DNA of 64,000 nt, from the NCBI RefSeq assembly GCF_013408825.1, contig NZ_JACCBZ010000003.1, forward strand, positions 186,001-250,000, in the 5' to 3' direction. The position numbers were made by a program, and so were the translations under genes. The number at the start of each line of letters is the position of its first letter. The first letter of the stretch is position 1. A model generated the notes under the pieces. That model was not told the origin of the DNA, ran no database searches, and saw only the letters and a list, made by a program, of their open reading frames with translations. The DNA is from Mucilaginibacter tundrae. Its GTDB lineage: Bacteria; Bacteroidota; Bacteroidia; Sphingobacteriales; Sphingobacteriaceae. Shown piece by piece: positions 1 to 7,451 of the stretch.

Positions 1-753
1 CTGGAACTGAACGCGCTGAAGGAGCGGCTTTCGGTTGAGTTTAATGTGGATATACAGGAGCTGATCGATACCGATGTGCCGGTTGATGAAAGTGAAGAAG
101 AACTGCGCGAGAAAACTGAAAAGCTGAAGAAGCAAATGGACGATTTCGGGGCGATAAACCCGATGGCGGTGGAGGCTTATAACGAGATGAATGAGCGCTA
201 CCAGTTTATCCAGGCGCAGAAGAAGGATTTGGCGGAGGCTAAAGCATCATTATTAGCTACAATACAGGAAATTGACGATACGGCGAAGGAGAAATTTATG
301 TCGGCGTTTATTATGGTGCGGGAGAATTTTATCAAGGTGTTTAGGTCGCTGTTTAACGAGGAGGATTCCTGCGATCTGATCCTGACAGATCCGGATAGGC
401 CATTGGAGTCGGATATTGATATTATCGCGAGGCCTAAGGGGAAACGGCCGTTGTCGATCAACCAGTTATCGGGCGGCGAGAAGACTTTGACGGCTACGGC
501 TATCCTGTTTTCGCTTTACCTGTTGAAGCCTGCGCCGTTTTGTATTTTTGATGAGGTTGACGCGCCGCTGGATGATACGAATATTGATAAGTTTAATAAT
601 ATCATCAGGGAGTTTTCTAAGGAATCGCAGTTCATCGTGGTATCGCATAACAAGCGGACGATTGCGAGTACGGATATTATTTACGGGGTGACGATGGTGG
701 AACAGGGAATATCGCGCGTGGTGCCGGTGGATTTGCGGCAGCTGGCGGATTAG
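1..753 (+). CDS. smc: Chromosome segregation ATPase SMC, C-terminal part (cut by window start)
   Basis: This is the last 250 codons of an SMC protein, the DNA-organising ATPase that acts with ScpA and ScpB on the nucleoid. The frame is open from base 1, so the gene begins outside the window. The first third is charged helical coiled coil (the end of the C-terminal arm). The head follows, with the ABC signature LSGGEKTLTA and a Walker B segment ending in FDEVDAPLD, then a D-loop and the H-loop region VVSHNKRT. The length is what remains of a protein of about 1180 residues. Codons here are GC-rich (many cgg, ggg, gcg, ctg) compared with genes further on. No downstream partner is seen; the next gene is convergent. 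Confidence 0.95.
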   Translation: MELNALKERLSVEFNVDIQELIDTDVPVDESEEELREKTEKLKKQMDDFGAINPMAVEAYNEMNERYQFIQAQKKDLAEAKASLLATIQEIDDTAKEKFMSAFIMVRENFIKVFRSLFNEEDSCDLILTDPDRPLESDIDIIARPKGKRPLSINQLSGGEKTLTATAILFSLYLLKPAPFCIFDEVDAPLDDTNIDKFNNIIREFSKESQFIVVSHNKRTIASTDIIYGVTMVEQGISRVVPVDLRQLAD

Positions 754-856
754 CAGTTTGTGAGCGTGGACGCTCATTAGAATTTGGATTTAACCGTGGA
801 CGCTTGAACCGGCGGTAGCATCTGTTTCTTCGGTCGAGCTGTCGAAACGAAAAGAA

Positions 857-2329
857 TTATTTACTCTTTTCGGTCAAGACCATCCCTCTAAACCTATTAG
901 TCAGAAATTTTCTGTTAATAGCTTTTTGTTGATAGATGGAAAGTTTTTGGCTTTGTGCAAAGCTTTGAATTTTTTGGATTGCAATACTGTAAGTGCCATT
1001 TTGAACGTAATTTAAGGCATGTGCCAATAGCATTTCTGTCGAGTCGCCAAAGTTTTTGGTTACATCATCACCGGCAAGTATGCCCGGATAAGTTGATGAT
1101 CCAGGGGCCATACCATTATAATAGCCGCCCTGGCTGGCAGAATTTTCTACCGAAAACTGCGGCGAATATAAAACATAATGCCCTATGGGTATCGGCATCT
1201 CTCCTACCGGCTTGCCATAAGTGGTATCCCCTATCAACTGTACGTTCATTTCCGGGATAAGGTTATTAATAGTCAGCTCACTTGATGACGCTGTTTCACT
1301 GGTCACAATAAAAAATACGCGGCTTATATTTAAACTTAAAGCTTTTGCAAAATTAGTTTGATTATTAGCAACCGTGAACATACCCGGAGTTACAGCTATC
1401 TTTTTAGCCAACAAAGGGTAAATATCATTTTGCAAATTGCTATTAAAATAGGTAGTGTACATTAGCGTGTTGCTCTTATCCGCCGGAACGATCAGATCAT
1501 CTAAATACGCGGCTGTTTTTTCTACTCCACCAGTATTATAGCGAAGATCGACCACCAAGTCATTAACGCCATTAGCTATAAAGTAGTTAAAGGCCGTAGT
1601 TAATTGCGGCTGGGCATTTGCCAGCGCGGTAAAGCTACCAAATACCATATAGCCAACTACATGCCCGCCGCCTAAATTGAATACTTTGTAAAGCAGTACA
1701 GGGTTTATGGTGTAAGAGGCCGTAGACAAGCTAACATTCTTTGTTGTACCATCAGGCAATTGAACCTGCATAGTGATGGAGCTGCTGTAATAAACGGCAT
1801 TAATAATAAAGTTTGATGTGGTACCGTCGTAAGATAGGTCGGTATTACCGTTTATGCTTAAAATCTGGTAACCTCTTTGCAGTCCGGCTGCTGCCGCAGG
1901 CGAATTCGGGTTTACATACTTTATGCGCAGATCATTATCATTGGCATATAAAGGCTCAAAACCAAAATCGGTATTGGTACCATTAAGCGATGCCTGTTTG
2001 GTGCCGTCATCCAGAAAAGAATATTTCGCTGTCCCTGGTGCTAAGGGATAGTATTCATAAGGCTGCCCTGTCGCAGGATTTATTTTTAGCTGAGATATAG
2101 CGGTAAGCTCGTTGGTTAAAGCCCCTAAATTACTTGTGCCGCCATAAGAACGAGGGTTGAAAGCGTTATAATCTGGTATGGCATCAAACCATAAATAATC
2201 TTCTTTTTCGTAATAATAAATAGAATCCTGTACAAGGTTGAGCGCGGTAAATGTACTTTTATGATCTTTTTTGCAGGATGACAAAATACCTGATATTAAA
2301 ATAACGGCTAAGTAAATTAATTTCTTCAT
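857..2329 (-). CDS. S41 family C-terminal processing peptidase, PDZ-containing lipoprotein
   Basis: A secreted serine protease of the CtpA/tricorn-core S41 family, 490 aa. The N-terminus has a short hydrophobic stretch ending in SSC at residue 19, a lipoprotein signal, so it is probably anchored in the periplasm or outer membrane. A PDZ-like segment lies near residues 120-200 (PAAAAGLQRGYQILSING). The S41 domain begins near 225, with VDLRYNTGG at about 260. The catalytic Ser is probably S348 in ETASSSE, and the Lys is in GDTTYGKPVG (K373). Substrate is unknown. It is monocistronic and converges on smc. Family assignment is firm; the physiological role is not. Confidence 0.88.
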   Translation of the reverse strand: MKKLIYLAVILISGILSSCKKDHKSTFTALNLVQDSIYYYEKEDYLWFDAIPDYNAFNPRSYGGTSNLGALTNELTAISQLKINPATGQPYEYYPLAPGTAKYSFLDDGTKQASLNGTNTDFGFEPLYANDNDLRIKYVNPNSPAAAAGLQRGYQILSINGNTDLSYDGTTSNFIINAVYYSSSITMQVQLPDGTTKNVSLSTASYTINPVLLYKVFNLGGGHVVGYMVFGSFTALANAQPQLTTAFNYFIANGVNDLVVDLRYNTGGVEKTAAYLDDLIVPADKSNTLMYTTYFNSNLQNDIYPLLAKKIAVTPGMFTVANNQTNFAKALSLNISRVFFIVTSETASSSELTINNLIPEMNVQLIGDTTYGKPVGEMPIPIGHYVLYSPQFSVENSASQGGYYNGMAPGSSTYPGILAGDDVTKNFGDSTEMLLAHALNYVQNGTYSIAIQKIQSFAQSQKLSIYQQKAINRKFLTNRFRGMVLTEKSK

Positions 2330-2394
2330 CGGCTCGGGGCATTGTAATTAACCGGGTGTGTTCATCATTAGCTGGCTAAACACACCCCTTCCCC

Positions 2395-2412
2395 CTCTCA
2401 AGAGGGGAATCG
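2395..2412. repeat. Short CT/AG-rich hairpin in the S41-HAD intergenic gap
   Basis: A stretch reading ccccctctcaagagggg forms a small hairpin between the two minus-strand genes. Similar C-rich then G-rich palindromes are common between Bacteroidota genes. It may act as a weak terminator, but it has no clear T-tract on the minus strand. Confidence 0.4.
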
Positions 2413-2444
2413 CACTTTCCTGTGCTCATTTATCATAACGCAAT

Positions 2445-3053
2445 TTACAAAAATTGCTCAACATTAATATAATCTACTCCACAGGCTTCGGAGCATAGTA
2501 GGTCGTTATCGCTGTTGCCTATCATAACGATTTCGCGGCGTTGCAAATTGTGATCTTGCAATATATTGTGTATCACATCCGGTTCAGGCTTTGCAACAAC
2601 TTCATCGGCGAAATAGCATACCAGGTATTTTTCTAAGCCATGCCATTCTGTTTGCTTTATTTTATTTAGCTGTTGCTCGGGATTGCCGTTGGTTACGATG
2701 AAAAGTTTTTTCCTATCTACAATAATATCTTGCATCAGCTCCAGCATATTTTGATAAAGCAGGAGTTTTAAAGGCAATTTAGCCGTCGCCATTAAAAAAT
2801 TAAAATGGATCTTGTAGTTCTCGTTTAAACTATATTTTTTTTGAACAGCGGCAAAAACACAGTCTTTGCCTTTTTCGTTGAAGGTGTCAACCATTAGGTT
2901 GACCGCTTCTTTCTCATCGATCAGGTCGAGGTATTCCAGGTATCCGGCAAATAGATAATAAGCCTGGAACAGGTAATCCTTTTCGGGATAGAGCACATTA
3001 TCCAGTTCAAATATAAAAGCGGTTTTACGTGGATCGATGTCGGTGTATTTCAT
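2445..3053 (-). CDS. HAD-superfamily protein with altered catalytic motifs
   Basis: A 202-aa HAD-like protein with a helical cap (subfamily IA-like layout). I start it at the ATG giving MKYTDIDPRK; an upstream TTG in frame would add eight residues. Motif I reads FELDNVLY, so the expected nucleophilic Asp is Glu (E16), while the second Asp (D18) is kept. Motif II is IVTNGNP, the Lys of motif III is in AKPEPD, and motif IV reads GNSDND where GDSxxD is usual. Loss of the Asp nucleophile should abolish the ordinary phospho-aspartyl mechanism, so it may be a non-catalytic binding protein. It lies just downstream of the small protein at 3136-3432 on the same strand. Confidence 0.78.
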   Translation of the reverse strand: MKYTDIDPRKTAFIFELDNVLYPEKDYLFQAYYLFAGYLEYLDLIDEKEAVNLMVDTFNEKGKDCVFAAVQKKYSLNENYKIHFNFLMATAKLPLKLLLYQNMLELMQDIIVDRKKLFIVTNGNPEQQLNKIKQTEWHGLEKYLVCYFADEVVAKPEPDVIHNILQDHNLQRREIVMIGNSDNDLLCSEACGVDYINVEQFL

Positions 3054-3093
3054 TGTGATATATTTTGAACTAAGCAAATCGACGATGCATGTA

Positions 3094-3124
3094 GCAGAAG
3101 ATTCTTCTCTCCGTTCAGAATGAC
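3094..3124. repeat. Half copy of the GAATGACA-type intergenic palindrome
   Basis: The stretch agaagattcttc followed by cagaatgaca matches one arm of the longer palindrome at 5709-5793. It lies in the short gap between two minus-strand genes. Such elements are dispersed, REP-like repeats in this phylum; the function is unknown. Confidence 0.5.
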
Positions 3125-3135
3125 AAAAATGGTTA

Positions 3136-3432
3136 TTATTGGTATACTATATTAATATCGTACTCTTTAAATAATTGGTCAGACTCTTTTAACAATATTG
3201 CTTCTTCTTCTCGCAGCGGATAAACGGTTTGTATACCTTTATCCAAACACAAAGTAAGCATTTGATGGCTGTATGATACTGATTTAGGGTTGGGTAGTTG
3301 TATCATCGCCCCAGATTTTAACATCAAAGCAGGTAATTCCTCGTAGTCGCCTAAAATAACCTGATCTGCGTTGAGTTTACTTTTAAGCTGATAAGCTGCC
3401 GCTGAATTGGCTGATGTAATTAATATGCTCAC
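3136..3432 (-). CDS. Small Rossmann-like protein resembling a stand-alone pre-ATP-grasp domain
   Basis: A 98-aa protein that starts with GTG and shares one base with the lolD stop codon (TAGTG), so translation is probably coupled. The start MSILITSANSAAAYQLKSKL looks like the first beta-alpha unit of a Rossmann or pre-ATP-grasp fold, followed by a second strand (DQVILGDYEELP) and alternating strands and helices. No ATP-grasp domain follows. I do not recognise a characterised function. The tight link to lolD suggests co-expression rather than a shared function. Confidence 0.65.
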   Translation of the reverse strand: MSILITSANSAAAYQLKSKLNADQVILGDYEELPALMLKSGAMIQLPNPKSVSYSHQMLTLCLDKGIQTVYPLREEEAILLKESDQLFKEYDINIVYQ

Positions 3433-4085
3433 TATGGTATAATTAAGCCGTCTTTCATGGTTACTTTCCTGTCTGATAGGGCCGCCAAATCTTCGTTATG
3501 CGTTACGATCACAAAAGTTTGGTTAAACTCAGCCCTTAGCTGCAAAAACAACTCGTGCAATTCTCGCGCATTGGTTGAATCCAGGTTACCCGATGGTTCA
3601 TCAGCAAAAATTAATGCCGGGTTATTCACTAAAGCGCGTGCAACGGCTACTCGTTGCTGTTCGCCGCCAGAAAGTTCATTAGGTTTATGTTTTAGCCTAT
3701 CGCCCAAACCAAGCATCTGCAATAAACGGGTTGCTTTTTTTTCTGAATCATTACGGGACAAGCCTGCTATAAAAGCAGGGATACAAACATTTTCAAGTGC
3801 ATCAAACTCGCCTAATAGGTGATGAAATTGAAAGATAAAACCAATTTTAAGGTTGCGGAAATTGCTCAGGTTTTTATTGCTCAGCTTGCTCAGCTCCTGG
3901 TTATCGATATATAGCTGACCAGAATCCGGCCTGTCCAAAGTACCTAATATATTCAGCAGTGAGCTTTTACCGGCACCGGATGCACCAACAATAGTTACTA
4001 TTTCGCCTGTTGCAACCTCAAGGTCGACACCTTTTAAAATATGCAGCTGACCGTAGGATTTATGGATGGATTGCGCTTTGAGCAT
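3432..4085 (-). CDS. lolD: ABC transporter ATP-binding protein, LolD type
   Basis: A 217-aa ABC ATPase of the LolD/MacB group, which powers lipoprotein release or MacB-like mechanotransmission at the inner membrane. Walker A is at residues 34-41 (GASGAGKS), the Q-loop near 85, the signature LSGGEQQR at 137-144, Walker B LIFADEP at 157-163, and the H-loop in IVTHNEDLA. The length is normal. No LolC/E-type permease is adjacent, so the partner must be elsewhere. It starts the minus-strand run that also holds the 98-aa protein and the HAD protein. LolD is the best label; another member of the same exporter ATPase group cannot be excluded. Confidence 0.85.
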   Translation of the reverse strand: MLKAQSIHKSYGQLHILKGVDLEVATGEIVTIVGASGAGKSSLLNILGTLDRPDSGQLYIDNQELSKLSNKNLSNFRNLKIGFIFQFHHLLGEFDALENVCIPAFIAGLSRNDSEKKATRLLQMLGLGDRLKHKPNELSGGEQQRVAVARALVNNPALIFADEPSGNLDSTNARELHELFLQLRAEFNQTFVIVTHNEDLAALSDRKVTMKDGLIIP

Positions 4086-4122
4086 GGGGTAAAAATAGTG
4101 ATTTGTTGGGAATAAGTGAATG

Positions 4123-4168
4123 GTTGATTGGGTTGAATTAGTTGATTGGGGTGGATTGGGTTGATTTG
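4123..4168. repeat. Degenerate TTGATTGGG tandem repeat
   Basis: Upstream of lolD the unit ttgattggg recurs at 4124, 4142 and 4153 (the last degenerate) with a further partial unit at 4161. There is no coding frame. It looks like low-complexity slippage sequence; no function can be assigned. Confidence 0.6.
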
Positions 4169-4198
4169 TTAGTTAAGTTAGAAGCTTAGAGCATTTTA

Positions 4199-4229
4199 GG
4201 TCGATGTTACGCTACGCTAAACTTCGACC
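4199..4229. repeat. Intergenic hairpin with GGTCGA/TCGACC arms
   Basis: The six-base arms GGTCGA and TCGACC enclose a centre containing GCTACGCTAA. It is the kind of short palindrome found dispersed between genes in this phylum. It lies 22 bases outside the left target duplication of the cargo element. Confidence 0.45.
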
Positions 4230-4259
4230 AGTTTGGGGGCTACTTCTTTTGTCTTGACA

Positions 4260-4284
4260 GGAGACTATATACCTGTTAAACCAT
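4260..4284. repeat. Left terminal inverted repeat of the cargo element
   Basis: A 25-base end beginning with GG, directly abutting the target duplication TCTTGACA at 4252-4259. It differs from the right end at only two positions. Confidence 0.9.
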
Positions 4285-4302
4285 ACTAATTTCATTTTTT
4301 AA

Positions 4303-4758
4303 TCAGGCTTACTCAAATTTTTAAAATTAGACTCAATTATATATCTCATTATAGTTAAGACTAAAGTAATCGCTAAAACAGATGCCAATAACGTTATCCC
4401 TACCATAAAAGAGTTTGTTGCTACTGATAGCATTATGGTAACAGATGAACACAACGCTTATAACAAGCTTCACTTAGATTATACCCACAAAAGAGTTAAC
4501 CACAGAGAGAAAGAATATGTTAGGCGTGAAGATATTGTTATTCATACAAACAGCATCGAGGGATTTTGGAATATCCTTAAAAAGCAAATTAACGGCATAC
4601 ATCACTCTGTTAGCCCTAAACACTTGCAACGCTATTGCGATGAAAGTGCATTCCGCTACAACCACCGTAAAGCGTTACAAGACGAACGTTTTGCTGATGC
4701 TTTAGCTAACTGTGAGGGTTCATTAAAATGGAAAGAATTAACACGCAAAAATGGATAA
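4303..4758 (+). pseudogene. IS1595-family (ISXO2-like) transposase, 5'-truncated
   Basis: An open frame from 4303 to the stop at 4756-4758, with recognisable family sequence from about 4357 (VIAKTDANN). It contains the second catalytic Asp in MVTDEHNAYN, the VNHREKEYVR stretch, the NSIEGFWNILK motif with the conserved acidic residue, and the C-terminal HLQRYCDE and RYNHR blocks typical of ISXO2-like transposases. The N-terminal zinc-binding and DNA-binding region and the first catalytic Asp are absent, and the sequence before about 4350 does not look coding. It should therefore be inactive and could only move if a transposase is supplied in trans. Its 3' end overlaps the next gene by 8 bases. 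Confidence 0.88.
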
Positions 4759-4960
4759 CAATACATTCCTAAAAGAAATGGGGCAGAAAATAAGGACTGC
4801 CCGTAAAGCGAAAAAGATACCAATTAACGAAATGGCTAAACTCGCTAAAATTGATATGTCTAACTTATCATTCTTAGAACGGGGTGAAAAGAATTGCCAC
4901 TTACTTAGCTTAAAAAGTATAGCTGATGTTTTGGAAATGGATGTAAAAGATTTTCTATAA
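4751..4960 (+). CDS. Small XRE-family helix-turn-helix regulator (element passenger)
   Basis: A 69-aa single-domain HTH_3/XRE protein. The helix-turn-helix runs through KIRTARKAKKIPINEMAKLAKIDMSNLSFLERG with the usual C-terminal LLSLKSIADVLEMDVKDFL helices. The ATG overlaps the transposase remnant stop (ATGGATAA). It lies inside the inverted repeats, just before the membrane protein gene, so it most likely regulates the element's own genes. No effector domain is present. Confidence 0.85.
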   Translation: MDNNTFLKEMGQKIRTARKAKKIPINEMAKLAKIDMSNLSFLERGEKNCHLLSLKSIADVLEMDVKDFL

Positions 4961-4989
4961 CTTGAGAGGCTAAACTTAGCTTCTTTTTT

Positions 4990-5553
4990 ATGGATAATCT
5001 TTATTTAAAGCTTTTACAGGAGTTTGAAGCAACTGGACTATCATCCACCAAATCAATATCAAAATTTATCGAACGCAATTTCAAAAAACCAAAGTCAATA
5101 TTGCCAAGTATTTGGGATAAAGAAAATGAAGATGCGATGGCATTTTTGAATGATGCTATGAATACTGGACACCTTGATATTAAAGAATATGAAATTGGCA
5201 ATATTGGATTTAATTTCAACACAAAGGAGTTTAGATGGTTTGATATAGTTGATATATATGCAAGATTAACAATTTCAGGACTTGAGTTTTTAGAAAAGAA
5301 TAAATCTAACCGAAGAGTAATTACAAATTCAAACGCGCAAACTCTTGCTATACTTCTAACAGTACTATTAACAGGAGTTACATTAATAGTGACATTAAAT
5401 AATTCTAATTCAGATGCAAAAGTAGATAAACTACAGATACATATAAGAGAGCAAACGCAACAGCTACACACATTACAGATACAACTATCAGAAGTAACGA
5501 ATGAATTATATCTTGAGAAAGAGGCAAAGAAAAATCCGCCAAAAAAGCCTTAA
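4990..5553 (+). CDS. Single-pass membrane protein with C-terminal coiled coil (element passenger), unknown function
   Basis: A 187-aa protein. Residues 1-110 form a soluble domain of unknown fold (KSISKFIERNFKKPKS, then FLNDAMNTGHLDIKEYEIG and FRWFDIVDIYARLTISGLEFLEKN). A membrane segment follows near residues 118-136 (TLAILLTVLLTGVTLIVTL), then a polar coiled-coil tail rich in Q, L and E and ending KKNPPKKP. It begins 29 bases after the XRE gene and ends 8 bases before the right inverted repeat. The KxxxxITxxGLxFL-like region before the membrane segment recalls winged-helix passengers such as the protein at 43711-44124, but that is only a resemblance. I do not recognise the family. Confidence 0.7.
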   Translation: MDNLYLKLLQEFEATGLSSTKSISKFIERNFKKPKSILPSIWDKENEDAMAFLNDAMNTGHLDIKEYEIGNIGFNFNTKEFRWFDIVDIYARLTISGLEFLEKNKSNRRVITNSNAQTLAILLTVLLTGVTLIVTLNNSNSDAKVDKLQIHIREQTQQLHTLQIQLSEVTNELYLEKEAKKNPPKKP

Positions 5554-5561
5554 TTTTCTTC

Positions 5562-5586
5562 ATGGTCTAACAGGTATATAATCTCC
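5562..5586. repeat. Right terminal inverted repeat of the cargo element
   Basis: The inverted copy of 4260-4284, ending ATAATCTCC and followed at once by the second TCTTGACA (5587-5594). Confidence 0.9.
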
Positions 5587-5594
5587 TCTTGACA

Positions 5595-6120
5595 CAAAAG
5601 AAGCAAAAAGTCAAGACAGAAAAAACCTTCCGCCCCCTGGGCCACACTTCGAGTACCTCAGTGTGACACGGCCGGTTTTCTGTCGGGCGTTTGCGCTCTT
5701 TTTTTGGTTGTCATTCTGAAGCGAAGAACCTTCTTCAATTTGGATAGTTCGCTATGCATGGTTAGAAGATTCTTCGCTGCGCTCGGAATGACAAGGAGGA
5801 AGTTTTGCGTTAGGGATTGCAACGGATACCGGCCTTGTGGCTAAGGCCTGTGTAGTATGAGTGGAAAGCCCGACCGAAGGGAACGCCCAAACTTTTACGC
5901 GCTTCGTTTACTCACCCCGACTTTGCTTCGCCCGTCGGCCCTCTCTCCGCCTGTGGCGCATAGAAGGCAAACACATTAACTTCTTTTGATAAAAGGCAAA
6001 CTCAATTAGATGTTCATACCACCTTTTTGTAAAAATTTTAAAATAACTAATGAGTAATTATAAGTGGCTTATCAGTATATCAAACAAAATTGTAGATTTA
6101 CCGCAAATTCTACACAAAAG
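5595..6120. repeat. Gene-free repeat region between the cargo element and sucC
   Basis: About 520 bases without a supportable gene. It holds the second arm of the target hairpin (caaaagaag at 5594-5602), a large imperfect palindrome with arms TGTCATTC (5709) and GAATGACA (to 5793), and a GC-rich stretch around 5813-5960 (tagggattgcaacggatacc, then ggaaagcccgaccgaag) of a type I recall as dispersed in sphingobacterial genomes. The last 100 bases before sucC are AT-rich and probably carry its promoter. No tRNA or structured RNA class was recognised. Confidence 0.55.
5709..5793. repeat. Long imperfect palindrome (GTCATTC...GAATGAC type)
   Basis: The arms TGTCATTC, GCGAAGAA and TTCT on the left answer AGAA, TTCTTCGC and GAATGACA on the right around an unpaired centre of about 30 bases. 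A half copy occurs at 3094-3124. The layout fits a dispersed REP-like element; its function is unknown. Confidence 0.65.
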
Positions 6121-7314
6121 ATGAATATTCACGAATACCAGGGTAAAGCCATACTAAAAAGCTTTGGCGTTAGAGTTCAGGAAGGTATTGTTGCTGATAC
6201 CGTTGAACAGGCTGTTGAGGCTGCACAAAAAATGAAAGATGAATACAACTCGAGCTGGGTTGTTATCAAGGCGCAAATTCATGCAGGCGGTCGCGGTAAA
6301 GGCGGCGGCGTTAAATTAGCCAAGAATTTAGACGAGGTTAAACAACGTGCTACCGACATTTTAGGTATGCAATTGGTTACCCCACAAACAGGCCCCGAAG
6401 GTAAATTAGTTAGCAAGGTTTTGGTAGCGCAGGATGTTTACTATCCCGGCGAAAGCGAAACTAAAGAGTTTTATATCAGCGTATTGCTTGACCGTGCTAA
6501 AGGCCGTAACATCATTATGTACTCTACCGAAGGCGGTATGGATATTGAAGAAGTTGCACACTCAACCCCTGAGCTGATCTTTAAAGAAGAAATTGATCCT
6601 AAGGTTGGCTTACAAGGTTTCCAGGCACGTAAAATTGCCTTTAACTTAGGTTTATCAGGCGATGCATTTAAGGATATGGTAAAATTCATCACCGCCTTAT
6701 ATAAGGCGTATGATGCTACCGACTCTTCACAATTTGAAATTAACCCTGTGTTAAAAACATCAGACAATAAAATTTTAGCGGTTGACGCTAAAGTGAATAT
6801 AGATGACAACGCTTTGTACCGTCACCCTGATTTTGCCGCTTTACGCGATACTGCAGAAGAGGACCCGATGGAGGTTGAAGCAAGCAAATCGAACCTTAAC
6901 TATGTAAAGCTTGACGGTAACGTTGGCTGTATGGTTAACGGTGCAGGTTTAGCTATGGCAACTATGGACATTATTAAAATTGCCGGTGGCGAGCCTGCTA
7001 ACTTTTTAGATGTTGGCGGAACGGCTAATGCTGAAACTGTTAAAGCTGCTTTCAACATTATTTTGAAAGATCCGCATGTTAAAGCTATTTTGATCAACAT
7101 CTTCGGTGGTATTGTACGTTGCGACCGTGTAGCTCAGGGTGTTATTGATGCTTATAAAGAGATAGGTAATATACCTGTACCAATCATCGTCCGTTTACAG
7201 GGCACCAATGCTGTTGAAGCTAAGGAACTGATAGATAATTCGGGCTTAAAAGTATATTCAGCTATTTTGTTGAAGGATGCTGCGGACAGGGTTAAAGAGG
7301 TTTTGGCTTTATAA
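6121..7314 (+). CDS. sucC: Succinate-CoA ligase (ADP-forming) subunit beta
   Basis: A TCA-cycle enzyme subunit that, with SucD, interconverts succinyl-CoA and succinate with ATP or GTP formation. I place the start at the ATG giving [17 protein letters not shown], the conserved SucC N-terminus; the open frame extends 19 codons upstream without family similarity. Seen are the ATP-grasp region ([21 protein letters not shown]), FEINPVL and [12 protein letters not shown] for metal and nucleotide binding, the CoA-ligase domain with [17 protein letters not shown], and [10 protein letters not shown]. The length of 397 aa is normal. sucD is not adjacent, so the two subunits are unlinked here. A strong terminator follows. 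Confidence 0.96.
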   Translation: MNIHEYQGKAILKSFGVRVQEGIVADTVEQAVEAAQKMKDEYNSSWVVIKAQIHAGGRGKGGGVKLAKNLDEVKQRATDILGMQLVTPQTGPEGKLVSKVLVAQDVYYPGESETKEFYISVLLDRAKGRNIIMYSTEGGMDIEEVAHSTPELIFKEEIDPKVGLQGFQARKIAFNLGLSGDAFKDMVKFITALYKAYDATDSSQFEINPVLKTSDNKILAVDAKVNIDDNALYRHPDFAALRDTAEEDPMEVEASKSNLNYVKLDGNVGCMVNGAGLAMATMDIIKIAGGEPANFLDVGGTANAETVKAAFNIILKDPHVKAILINIFGGIVRCDRVAQGVIDAYKEIGNIPVPIIVRLQGTNAVEAKELIDNSGLKVYSAILLKDAADRVKEVLAL

Positions 7315-7338
7315 TTTAACGAGTTAGAGAAATCAAAT

Positions 7339-7366
7339 AAAAAGGGGAGCGATTGCTCCCCTTTTT
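7339..7366 (+). terminator. Rho-independent terminator after sucC
   Basis: A stem with arms AAAAAGGGGAGC and GCTCCCCTTTTT around GATT, followed by more T residues. Confidence 0.9.
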
Positions 7367-7451
7367 ATTTTTCCACAAATTGTAATTCTCTCTTTACAAA
7401 TAATAAAAACTAATTATCTTAGCATCTTATCACAATTAAAAAAAGAACATT

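Larger units (their letters stand above)
4260..5586 (+). mobile_element. IS1595-like cargo element with 8-bp target duplication, decayed transposase and two passengers
   Basis: A 1327-bp element. Its left end (4260-4284) begins GGAGACTATATACCTG and its right end (5562-5586) is the inverted copy, matching at 23 of 25 positions. It is flanked on both sides by the direct repeat TCTTGACA (4252-4259 and 5587-5594), an 8-bp target duplication of the kind known for the IS1595 family. Inside are the C-terminal part of an ISXO2/IS1595-type transposase, a small XRE regulator and a membrane-anchored protein of unknown function. IS1595 relatives with passengers are known as transporter IS elements, and those without transposase as mobile insertion cassettes. 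This one lies between the two states: ends intact, transposase 5' half gone. Confidence 0.88.

Noticed and set aside
198..777. Minus-strand frames of 87 and 103 codons over the end of smc
   Set aside because: They lie fully antisense to a clear SMC head domain and have no family resemblance.
4474..4705. Short frames on both strands over the transposase remnant
   Set aside because: They are out-of-phase shadows of the ISXO2-like sequence; only the frame ending at 4758 shows the family motifs.
5001..5471. A 156-codon Cys-rich minus-strand frame inside the first cargo element
   Set aside because: It is antisense to the membrane protein frame, which has a better start, a clear membrane segment and coiled coil and fits the element's direction.
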